From contig NZ_CP071090.1 of NCBI RefSeq assembly GCF_017301735.1, forward strand, positions 8,608,001 through 8,672,000: a DNA stretch of 64,000 nucleotides. The letters are read 5' to 3'. This DNA comes from Pyxidicoccus parkwaysis. Its GTDB lineage: Bacteria; Myxococcota; Myxococcia; Myxococcales; Myxococcaceae. The position numbers were made by a program, and so were the translations under genes. Numbering within the stretch: the first letter of the stretch is position 1; every line of letters begins with the position of its first letter. The notes beneath the pieces were generated by a model that was not told the DNA's origin, searched no databases, and saw only the letters and a list, made by a program, of their open reading frames with translations. Below, piece after piece: positions 44,465-54,617 of this stretch.

Positions 44465-44980
44465 ATGATGAACGCCGGCACACAGGCGACAGCCGAGCCG
44501 TACCTCCACTTCGTCGTGGGGGGTGAGCACTACGCCGCGCCCACCGCGCGCGTGGCCGGAGTGGTCCCCGAGGCCAGCCTGGAGCCGGTGAAGGACGCAC
44601 CGGCCCATGTGCGCGGCGTGCTCGTGCAGGAGGGCGAGGCCGTGCCGGTGGTGGACCTCTCCCGCCTGCTGGGCCAGGCACTGCGCAGCCAGCGCGCGCG
44701 GCCCACGGTGGTGCTGGCCCAGGTGCGCTGCTGCGGCGAGCCCCTGCGGCTGGGCCTCGCGGTGGACGGCGTGGGCGCGCCGCTGGAGCTCTCCGAGCGG
44801 GACATGGTGCCCGCGCCCTCCTTCGGCGCCGCCATGCCGGTGGACTTCCTGGTGGGCATGGGCCGCCACGGCGAGGGACTGGTGCTGCTCATGGACGTGG
44901 AGCGCGTCCTCTCCGAGACGCAGCTCCACTCCGCCATCCAGCTCGCGTCGCCCGGCAGTCCCAAGAGCCACGGCGTATAG
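44465..44980 (+). CDS. Second CheW-like coupling protein
   Basis: 171 residues of CheW fold: HFVVGGEHYAAPTARVAGVV, RGVLVQEGEAVPVVDLSRL and VDFLVGMGRHGEGLVLLMDV. It is divergent from the CheW of the operon (shares only core motifs) and lies after two unrelated enzymes, so it may serve a different receptor or add to this array. ATG at 44465 has GGAA about 8 nt upstream; a GTG at 44435 in frame is the alternative. Confidence 0.9.
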   Translation: MMNAGTQATAEPYLHFVVGGEHYAAPTARVAGVVPEASLEPVKDAPAHVRGVLVQEGEAVPVVDLSRLLGQALRSQRARPTVVLAQVRCCGEPLRLGLAVDGVGAPLELSERDMVPAPSFGAAMPVDFLVGMGRHGEGLVLLMDVERVLSETQLHSAIQLASPGSPKSHGV

Positions 44981-45155
44981 GCGCACCTGTCCCTACCCCG
45001 TCTCCTTCCGTATCCTCCGCGACGTTTTCGGTTGCCTGCCCGCCGCCCGGGGCCGCATGCAGGGGAAGGCCCAGAAGGGGCCGCCTGTTCATCGCCGTCG
45101 GCGCCCCTATTCCCTTCGCGGGCGCCCCTACTGAAGACGTCAACGAGGAGAACGG

Positions 45156-48100
45156 ATGTCCCGCTTCACATTGCTGGCCGCGATTTTCGTGCTCACCTGC
45201 CCGCTCTGGGCGCAGGCGAAGCCCGCGGCGGACGAGACGGCCCGCGTCTACGCGGCCGAGGCACTGAAGCAGGCGTCCTCCCCCCGTGGCGCCGCCACCC
45301 TGGTGCGGATGCACGGGTTGCTGGACGACGTGGAGGACCTGACGCCGCTCATCAGCACGTACGCGCAGATTGCGTCGCGGCGCACGTCGGACCCGAACAC
45401 GCGCGCCACCGCGCAGATGCTGCTGCTCGACGCCGAGCGCGCCCGTGGCCGGCTGGTGCGGGCCAACGAGGTGAGGCAGTGGCTGGGCTTCGTGGGCGAC
45501 TACTACGTCGTCGGCGGCTTCGAGAACGAGGGCAAGGCCGGCTGTGACACGGACTTCGGCCCCGAGGCCGCCAACCTGGACCTGGCCGCCACCTACCCGG
45601 GCGCCAAGGGCCGCGAGGCGACGTGGCGCAAGCTGACCGCGAACACCACGGACGGCTACGTGGACCTCGCCACCGCCGTGCGCCCCAACCGCGAGACGGT
45701 GGCCTACGCCGTCACGTGGCTGGAGGCGTCCAACGAGACGCGCGTGTCCATGGGCGTGGGCACCTCGGGCGCATTCCGCCTGTGGGTCAACGGCCAGCTC
45801 GCCGCGAAGGAGGACCGCTACAACCTGCCGCGCCCGGACCAGTCCCGCGTGTCCGTGAAGCTGCGCAAGGGCCTCAACCGCGTCCTCGTGAAGGTGTGCC
45901 AGGAGTCCGGCCCGCTGGGCTTCTACCTGCGCCAGGAGTCTCCGTCCGTGCGCGCGTCGTTGCCGCCCAAGGCCCCCGCCCTGGAGCGCGGCGCCCCGCC
46001 CGCGCCGCAGCCGCTGCCCACCCTCACCTCCTCGCTGCGCGCGCTGGTGGAGAAGAACCCCGGCGACGCGGCGCTGCGCGGCGACTACGCCCGCGTGCTG
46101 GGCTTCTTCCGCGCCTATGACGAGCGCGAGCACACCGCCACCGTGGAGGCCACCCGCGCCGCCGAGGCCACGCCCAACGACGCGGGCCTCCAGCTGCTCG
46201 CGGCGAACCTGCAGCGCGACGACCTGAACGAGCGCCGCCGCTTCCTGGAGGCCGCGCTGAAGGCGGACCCGGACTTCGCCGAGGCGCGCGTGGCGCTGGC
46301 GGACCACGAGCTGGACCGCGGCCACCCGGAGCGCGTGGAGGCGCTGGTGACGCCGGTGCTGCAAAAGGACCCGGACCATGCCGCCGCGCGGCTGATGCTG
46401 GCCCGCGCCGCCGAGGCGCTGGACGAGCGCCCGCGCGCGAGCGCGCTGGTGGAGGAGGCCTTCCGCCGTCAGCCCCGCGTGCCCCGTGCGGTGCGCGCCG
46501 CGGCGCAGGCGTCCCGGCAGCTCGGCCGCAACCGCGAGGCCATGGACCGCATGCGCGTGGTGCTGGCGCTGCGCTTCGACGACGTGAATACGCGCCGCGG
46601 CCTCGCCTCGCTGCTGGCGGACTCCGGTCAGGTGGAGGCCGCGCAGCGTGAGTACGCGCAGCTCGTCACCCTCAACCCCTTCGACAACGGCGCGCGCGTG
46701 CGGCTGGCGGAGCTGAAGGCCAACAACGGCGCGGTGGAGGAGGCGGTGGCCCTCTTCGCCGAGGCCCGCGCCCTGTCTCCCGACGAGCCCGAGGTGTACG
46801 AGCGCGAGGGCCGCGCCCTGCTGGCCGCCGGCCGCCGCGAGCCGGCGCTGGCCGCCTTCGAGAAGTCGCTGGTGCTGCGCCCGCAGAACCCGGGCCTGAA
46901 GGAGACCCTGCGCGCGCTCAAGGGCGAGTCGTCCGGCGCGGGCATGCAGTACCTGGTGGACACCAAGGGGCTGGAGAAGGAGGCCGAGGCCTACGTCCAC
47001 GAGGACGCCGTGTACCTGGCGGACAGCAACTACGTGCGCGTGCAGAAGAGCGGCCTGTCCAGCCGCCTGACGCAGATGGTGGTGAAGGTGCTCAACGCGC
47101 GCGGCGTGGACTCGTTCCGCATGTTCCCCATCACCTACTCGCCGGACCGCCAGGAGGTGCGCATCCTCAAGGCCCGCGTGGTGAAGGCGGACGGCTCCGT
47201 GGTGGAGAGCTACGGCGAGAACGACCGCAACATCAACGAGCCGTGGACGGGCATGTACTACGACGCCCGCGCCAAGGTGCTGACCTTCCCCTCGCTGGCC
47301 GCTGGCGACACGCTGGAGCTGACGTACCGCCTGGACGACTCCGCGCAGGACAACCTGCTGTCGGACTACTGGGGTGACGTGGAGAGCGTGCAGGGCGTCT
47401 ACCCGAAGGTGCGCTTCCAGTACCTCGTGGACATGCCGAAGGAGCGGCCCCTCTACTGGAACAAGAGCAAGCTTGCCGGCATCCAGAGCGCGCAAGAGAC
47501 GGTGGACGGCGGCCGCGTGCTCTACCGGTGGAACGCGAAGCACGTGTCCAAGGTGGTGCCGGAGCCGGGCATGCCGGGCTGGGCGGAAGTCGCGCAGAAC
47601 CTCCACGTCTCCACGTACCAGACGTGGGACCAGGTGGGCCGCTACTGGTGGGGCCTCGTGCGAGATCAGCTCCAGCCCAACGCGGAGCTGCGGCAGACGG
47701 TGGACCAGGTGCTCCAGGGCGTGGACCGCAAGGACGACCTGGCCGTGATTCGCGCCATCTACAGCTTCGTGGTGACGAACACGCGCTACGTGGCGCTGGA
47801 GTTCGGCATCCACGGCTACAAGCCGTACCGCGTGGACCGCGTGCTGGCGCGCCGCTTCGGCGACTGCAAGGACAAGGCGAGCCTCATCCACGCCATGCTG
47901 CGCGTGGCGGGCGTGGACAGCAGGCTGGTGCTGCTGCGCATGCGCAACCTGGGCGCCATCGGCGAGGAGCCGGCGAGCCTCGCGGCCTTCAACCACGCCA
48001 TTGCCTACGTGCCCAAGTATGACCTGTACCTGGACGGCACGGCGGAGTTCCACGGCGCGAAGGAGCTGCCCAGCGCGGACCGCGTGGCCAACGTGCTGGT

Positions 48101-48815
48101 GGTGGACCCGAACGGCAAGAGCACCTTCCTCACCACCCCCGAGGCGAAGGCCGAGGAGAACGCCACGCGCCTGACGCTGGACGTGGCGCTGAGCGCGAAC
48201 GGCGCGGCGCAGGTGACGGGCGCGAGCACGGTGGCGGGCGAGAGCGCGCCGGACTACCGCCGGGCGTACCGTCCGGAGGCCACGCGTAAGTCCACCTTCG
48301 AGCGCGCGTGGGCGCAGAGCTTCCCGGGCCTGACGGTGCAGGAGGTGAAGCTGAGCGACACCACGAAGCTGGACGACGACGTGGCGCTGGACTTCAAGAT
48401 GAACATTCCGCGCTACGCGGAGGTGCTGCCCAACGGGATGCGCTTCCTGCCCTTCGGCACGGGCCGCACGTACCAGCAGGCGTACGCGTCGCTCGCCGAG
48501 CGCCGCTTCGACCTGGTGATGCAGGGTCCGTGGCTGAACAGCTTCACGCTGCGCTACGCGCTGCCGTCGGGATGGTCCGTGACGGAGCTACCGCAGGCGG
48601 TGGATGAGACCACGAAGTTCGGCTACGTGAAGCTGCACTACCGCGTGGACGGCGGCAAGCTGGTGGCCGAGGGCGAGATGGCCCTCACCGCCGCGCGCGT
48701 GAAGGCGGATGACTACGCCGAGTTCAGGGAGTTCCTCGGCCGGGTGGACCGCGCCTTCGGCCGCCGCGTGCTCATCCAGGGCCCGGGCAGCCGCACCGCG
48801 TCCGCGGCGCAGTAG
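45156..48815 (+). CDS. Large periplasmic TPR / DUF3857 / transglutaminase-like protein
   Basis: 1219 residues. Signal peptide ending LWAQA, a β-rich jelly-roll-like region (about 130-270), then a TPR array (about 290-600), a DUF3857 β-sandwich (about 620-800; ITYSPDRQEVRILKARVV), a transglutaminase-like core with Cys904 in RFGDCKDKAS, His in FNHAIAY and Asp in YLDGTAEF, and a C-terminal DUF3858-type domain. Such proteins are common in Bacteroidetes and myxobacteria, but the substrate is unknown; protein crosslinking or protease-like activity in the envelope is possible. GAGGAGAACGG precedes the ATG. A strong bidirectional-looking terminator follows. Confidence 0.9.
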   Translation: MSRFTLLAAIFVLTCPLWAQAKPAADETARVYAAEALKQASSPRGAATLVRMHGLLDDVEDLTPLISTYAQIASRRTSDPNTRATAQMLLLDAERARGRLVRANEVRQWLGFVGDYYVVGGFENEGKAGCDTDFGPEAANLDLAATYPGAKGREATWRKLTANTTDGYVDLATAVRPNRETVAYAVTWLEASNETRVSMGVGTSGAFRLWVNGQLAAKEDRYNLPRPDQSRVSVKLRKGLNRVLVKVCQESGPLGFYLRQESPSVRASLPPKAPALERGAPPAPQPLPTLTSSLRALVEKNPGDAALRGDYARVLGFFRAYDEREHTATVEATRAAEATPNDAGLQLLAANLQRDDLNERRRFLEAALKADPDFAEARVALADHELDRGHPERVEALVTPVLQKDPDHAAARLMLARAAEALDERPRASALVEEAFRRQPRVPRAVRAAAQASRQLGRNREAMDRMRVVLALRFDDVNTRRGLASLLADSGQVEAAQREYAQLVTLNPFDNGARVRLAELKANNGAVEEAVALFAEARALSPDEPEVYEREGRALLAAGRREPALAAFEKSLVLRPQNPGLKETLRALKGESSGAGMQYLVDTKGLEKEAEAYVHEDAVYLADSNYVRVQKSGLSSRLTQMVVKVLNARGVDSFRMFPITYSPDRQEVRILKARVVKADGSVVESYGENDRNINEPWTGMYYDARAKVLTFPSLAAGDTLELTYRLDDSAQDNLLSDYWGDVESVQGVYPKVRFQYLVDMPKERPLYWNKSKLAGIQSAQETVDGGRVLYRWNAKHVSKVVPEPGMPGWAEVAQNLHVSTYQTWDQVGRYWWGLVRDQLQPNAELRQTVDQVLQGVDRKDDLAVIRAIYSFVVTNTRYVALEFGIHGYKPYRVDRVLARRFGDCKDKASLIHAMLRVAGVDSRLVLLRMRNLGAIGEEPASLAAFNHAIAYVPKYDLYLDGTAEFHGAKELPSADRVANVLVVDPNGKSTFLTTPEAKAEENATRLTLDVALSANGAAQVTGASTVAGESAPDYRRAYRPEATRKSTFERAWAQSFPGLTVQEVKLSDTTKLDDDVALDFKMNIPRYAEVLPNGMRFLPFGTGRTYQQAYASLAERRFDLVMQGPWLNSFTLRYALPSGWSVTELPQAVDETTKFGYVKLHYRVDGGKLVAEGEMALTAARVKADDYAEFREFLGRVDRAFGRRVLIQGPGSRTASAAQ

Positions 48816-48839
48816 CCTCACGCCTCGCAAGGCAGTGAC

Positions 48840-48881
48840 ACGGCCCGCCGGTGGAGGAGTCCTCCCCGAGCGGGCCGTTTC
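48840..48881. terminator. Hairpin between convergent genes
   Basis: ACGGCCCGC pairs with GCGGGCCGT over 9 bp around a 21-nt loop that itself contains the complementary pair GGAGG/CCTCC; TTTC follows on the + strand. It terminates the large transglutaminase-like gene and perhaps the convergent hydrolase gene. Confidence 0.65.
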
Positions 48882-48896
48882 ATGTCCGGCGTCCGG

Positions 48897-50144
48897 CTAC
48901 GGCTGCGAGGGCGCGGTCAGCGCCGCGGCGATGATGCGCTGGGAGATGCGCGGCTGGTCCTGCCCCATGCGCAGCGTGTTCACCGAGAAGACGAGCCGCC
49001 GCCGCAAGTCCCGCGTGGCGCCCATGCCGTTGTTGTAGCCGTGCCTGTCGCCGCTCTTCCCCCAGAGGATGTAGCCGTTGACGACGAAGCGGCCCAGCCC
49101 CGCGGCGAAGCTGGCGCGTCCGCCCTCCACGTCGGGCACGTCCGGCACGGTGAACATCTCCTCGAGCTGCGCGCGCGGCAACAGCCGCCCCTTGAAGAGC
49201 GCGACGAGGAAGCGGTCCAGGTCGGCCGTGGTGGAAATCATCTCCCCCGCCGCCCAGGGCACGGACTGGCTGGCCTCGGTGACGTCCACCAGGCACCGGC
49301 CACCGTACGCAGTGGCGCCCTCCGGGCAGCCCTCCTCCGTCGGAGGCACGACTTCGTAGCCGTGCGCATGCGGCCCCGGAATCGTCACGTCATGGCCGGG
49401 CACGGAGGTATCGCGCAGGTGCAGCGGGCGGAGGATGCGCGTCTGCACCTCCTCTCCATACGGCCGGCCCGTCACCTTCTCGATGAGCAGGCCCGCGACG
49501 ATGTAGCCGATGTTGCCGTACTCCTGCTGCGTGCCCGGGTCGAAGCGGGGCCCCGCCGGGAGTGACAGCGCGACGAGCTCGCGAGGGCTGAAGCGGCGGA
49601 AGCGATTCTCGAAGAACCACGCCGGGTCCTTCTGCGGCACCGGCACGCCGGGCAGGCCGTGGGTGTAGTTGAGCAACTGCCGCACGGTGATGGGCTTGAA
49701 GACGCCGTCCGGCAACAGGCGCGGCAGGTAGTGCTGCACGGGTCGGTCCAGGTCCACGCGTCCCTCGGCGGCGAGCTGCAGCACCACGGTGGCGGTGAAG
49801 ACCTTCGTCATGCTGCCGATGCGGAAGCGCGCGTCCGTGGGAATCGGTGCCCCGGTGTGGATGTCCGCCGTGCCGGACGTGCCGAGCCAGTGCCCATCCG
49901 CGCCGCTCACGCGGACCAGGGCCCCCGTTACCTCTTCGTTCGGCAGGTGGGCGATGGCCAGTCGCAGGGCCTCGCGGTTCAGCGGCGGCAGGGGCGACTG
50001 GCCCGGCTCCAGGTTCAGCTCGCCCGACTCCAGCTCACCCACTTCCGGCTCATTGCCGGCCGGCGTCTCGGGTCCGCAGGCGGGGGCCATGAAGCTCGCG
50101 AGCAACGCCATGCCCACCCGCAGTCCACGGTGCACGACAGCCAT
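48897..50144 (-). CDS. Class C β-lactamase/penicillin-binding-like serine hydrolase, lipoprotein
   Basis: 415 residues. Lipobox MAPAC (Cys23), a Glu/Gly-rich linker, then the β-lactamase/D-Ala-D-Ala peptidase fold: SxxK in GSMTKVF (Ser111, Lys114), YxN in YGNIGY and a KTG-equivalent WGKSG near the C-terminus. A possible extra Cys pair (GCPEG, GGRC) stabilises the omega-like insert. Members act as D-amino-acid peptidases, esterases or carboxypeptidases; true β-lactamase activity is doubtful. The start ATG has AGGAG 7 nt upstream, which decides it over the upstream in-frame ATG. Confidence 0.92.
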   Translation of the reverse strand: MAVVHRGLRVGMALLASFMAPACGPETPAGNEPEVGELESGELNLEPGQSPLPPLNREALRLAIAHLPNEEVTGALVRVSGADGHWLGTSGTADIHTGAPIPTDARFRIGSMTKVFTATVVLQLAAEGRVDLDRPVQHYLPRLLPDGVFKPITVRQLLNYTHGLPGVPVPQKDPAWFFENRFRRFSPRELVALSLPAGPRFDPGTQQEYGNIGYIVAGLLIEKVTGRPYGEEVQTRILRPLHLRDTSVPGHDVTIPGPHAHGYEVVPPTEEGCPEGATAYGGRCLVDVTEASQSVPWAAGEMISTTADLDRFLVALFKGRLLPRAQLEEMFTVPDVPDVEGGRASFAAGLGRFVVNGYILWGKSGDRHGYNNGMGATRDLRRRLVFSVNTLRMGQDQPRISQRIIAAALTAPSQP

Positions 50145-50348
50145 GTTCCATCTCCTGATGAGAGAAGGCCGGCTGCGTGCCGGCTGTGGGAGATGAAACA
50201 CCGGCGCTTTCCCGCGCTGTCACCCGTGACTCGCACGTGATGCGGAAGGCACCTGTCCGCCGTCCGTCCCCTGCACGAGGGCTCGCGAAATGACCACGCG
50301 TTGCGGGGTTGGTGCGGAGTTGTCGCCACCAACGCCCCGCGCCCTGAC

Positions 50349-52514
<2,166 letters not shown>

Positions 52515-52527
52515 AGGCCCCAGACCC

Positions 52528-53685
52528 TTATTCACTCCCTCCCGGGATGGCCATGGTTGAAAGGGGCAGCGTGCTGGATGGTGGACCCTCGGGAGCACCG
52601 GCTCCGGCCGCGGATGTCCAGCCCAGGCGGTTCAGCAGCGCGGGCTCGCGGCCCGGCTTCCAGATGAAGGCATCCAGCACGTAGTGCGTGGCCTGCGGCA
52701 GCGCCAGCAGCGGCACCACCAGCGCGAGCACGTCCTCCGGCAGGTCCACGGTAGCGACGCCGAACAGCGGCGCCTTCTCGTGCCAGACGAGCCAGTCCCA
52801 CAGCCCCTCCTCCAGCAGCGCCAGTACGATGAGGAACAGGAGGAAGCCGGGCAGCCCCGCGCGCAGGAGGAGCCCGCCCACGCCGTAGCGCCCTTCCGCG
52901 CGGCGCCCCCGGGCGTAGCGGAACAGCAGCGCGAAGTACGGGACGCCGTGCAGCACGACGTTCATCACCGTGAAGGCGAAGTCGTCCTGCGCCAACACGA
53001 TGCCGCCGAACCACGCCACCCAGGTGGCGACGACGAGCAGCACCTTGCCCACCTGGACACCCTCGCCCCGCGCCACGCGCCGGGCCTGGAAGGCCACCCA
53101 GGCCGCGAGGACGACGGCATGCACCGCCAGCGCCACCGAGCCTGCCCCACGGGGCAGGCCCGAGAGGAAGTCCCCCTCCACGAACCACCAGAAGTCGCGG
53201 GGAAGGTTCGCATGCCACCAGACGGCGGGGCCCAGCGTGGCGGCGTAGATGGCGGCGGCATCCAGGCGGCGCTCGAATGTGGAGGCGCGCGCCTTGCGGC
53301 CGTAGAGGGCCACCCAGCCGTACTGCTGGCGGACGAAATGCGTGAGCGCCACGTACGCGAACAGCGTCCAGAAGGCGCGGGAGGACACGAGGTACGCGGA
53401 CACGCCCGCGACGTACGCGGCGAGCGGTGCGCCCAGGTAGAGGCCGGGGCGGCGGCGCAACTCCGCCGTGTCCAGGTAGGTGCGGAACAGCGTGGACCAG
53501 ACGTGGGCCACGTCCACGCAGACGACGAAGAGGACCCAGGCCCACAGCGGCGTATCCCCCACCGCGCCGAGCCAGGGCGCGGCGAACACGAAGGCCACGG
53601 ACACGAGCGCGCTGCCGGCGAAGACGGACAGGTCCACTCCCGGGCTGAACAGCCAGCCCTGGGATGGGGAGAGGAGACGGGGCAT
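52528..53685 (-). CDS. Polytopic membrane protein with conserved-looking His motifs, unknown function
   Basis: 385 residues with about nine TM segments. His, Gln and Trp residues recur inside or next to helices: VDVAHVWSTLFRTYLD, THFVRQQYGW, VLHGVPYFALL and, near the C-terminus, LPQATHYVLDAFIWK. This pattern of His plus aromatic residues suggests a metal- or cofactor-binding integral membrane enzyme, but I do not recognise the family. The N-terminus has no signal peptide. It lies just upstream of the trehalose gene on the same strand. ATG chosen; the frame runs 69 bp further upstream into repeats. Confidence 0.75.
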   Translation of the reverse strand: MPRLLSPSQGWLFSPGVDLSVFAGSALVSVAFVFAAPWLGAVGDTPLWAWVLFVVCVDVAHVWSTLFRTYLDTAELRRRPGLYLGAPLAAYVAGVSAYLVSSRAFWTLFAYVALTHFVRQQYGWVALYGRKARASTFERRLDAAAIYAATLGPAVWWHANLPRDFWWFVEGDFLSGLPRGAGSVALAVHAVVLAAWVAFQARRVARGEGVQVGKVLLVVATWVAWFGGIVLAQDDFAFTVMNVVLHGVPYFALLFRYARGRRAEGRYGVGGLLLRAGLPGFLLFLIVLALLEEGLWDWLVWHEKAPLFGVATVDLPEDVLALVVPLLALPQATHYVLDAFIWKPGREPALLNRLGWTSAAGAGAPEGPPSSTLPLSTMAIPGGSE

Positions 53686-53722
53686 CGGGGCGCACAGGCT
53701 ACCACCGCCACCGGGTCCACGG

Positions 53723-53810
53723 CTTCGCGGCTCCGCGCCTCCGCAGCTCCACACCTTCGCAGCTCCGCGCCTTCGCGCCTTCGCAGCTCCGCGCCTTCGC
53801 GCCTTCGCGA
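53723..53810. repeat. Eleven-unit degenerate octamer tandem repeat
   Basis: The array consists of eleven consecutive 8-bp units with consensus CTYCGCRS (CTTCGCGG, CTCCGCGC, CTCCGCAG, CTCCACAC, CTTCGCAG and so on), between divergent membrane-protein genes. Eight is not a multiple of three, so any frame that crosses the array would shift with unit number. It ends 42 bp before the next start codon. Confidence 0.9.
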
Positions 53811-53852
53811 GCAGAGGCCCCTACGGCTCGGAGATGTGATTGTCTTGCGCCA

Positions 53853-54398
53853 ATGCATTACGAGCTCGTGTTCGACGCTGGCAACCAGCCACCGCAGGTG
53901 GGGTTCCTGTTGGTCGGCGTGCTGTTCATGGTCCTCGGTGCCTTGCTCTGGCGGCACGCGGATGCGGCCTGGCCCCGCTGGTTGCGCGAGGCTCCGGGGC
54001 CACGGGAACGAAAGCGGAATCGAATCTTCGGCGCGTTCTTCTTCGGGTTCGCCCTGCTCTGGACGACGGCGGCGGGCATCTCAATCCTGGGGCGATTCTC
54101 CCAGGCGCGGAGCGCGCTCAATTCCGGAGACGCCCGGGTCGTCGAGGGCTTCATCGAGAACTTCGACCCGATGCCCTACTCGGACCACAAGCACGAGCGG
54201 TTCACCGTGAGCGGCGTCCCCTTCGAGTACTCCGACTACGTCGTGAGCCCGGGCTTCAACCAGACCCGCTCACACGGCGGCCCGCTCTACTCGGGCCTCT
54301 GGGTGAGGCTGACGTACGCCGACATCGGCGGGAGCAACGTCATCCTGCGGGCCGAGGTCGCCCCACCGCCCTACTCCACGGGCGGCAGCGAAGGCTGA
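53853..54398 (+). CDS. Small membrane protein of unknown function
   Basis: 181 residues. Two TM helices (VGFLLVGVLFMVLGALLW; IFGAFFFGFALLWTTAAGISI), then about 110 residues outside the membrane with β-prone segments ending in VILRAEVAPPP. The layout (two TMs plus an OB- or DUF3592-like soluble part) is common in uncharacterised envelope proteins. It starts with ATG downstream of the octamer repeat; ribosome site poor (no GGAG). Family not recognised. Confidence 0.6.
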   Translation: MHYELVFDAGNQPPQVGFLLVGVLFMVLGALLWRHADAAWPRWLREAPGPRERKRNRIFGAFFFGFALLWTTAAGISILGRFSQARSALNSGDARVVEGFIENFDPMPYSDHKHERFTVSGVPFEYSDYVVSPGFNQTRSHGGPLYSGLWVRLTYADIGGSNVILRAEVAPPPYSTGGSEG

Positions 54399-54617
54399 CG
54401 GCGAAGAAGGACGGGCCCGCTCCCAGGCTGAACCGTCACGCCCGGGAGGGAGCGGCATTGAGGACGCAGGCAGGCGGCTTCGGGGCAGGCCCCCTGCATC
54501 CTCCCGGGTTCGTGCGGACCACGTCTCGCCCTCTTCCCGGGCAGGCAGGTGTGGCGGGGCGGGCATACGGGCGCGCGCGTGGGATTGGCATCTTGGAGGT
54601 GGAGGCTCCCCGCGCCC

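Noticed and set aside
44889..48053. Antisense open frame of 1054 codons
   Set aside because: Shadow of the TPR/transglutaminase gene, with His/Arg/Val-rich composition and no domain.
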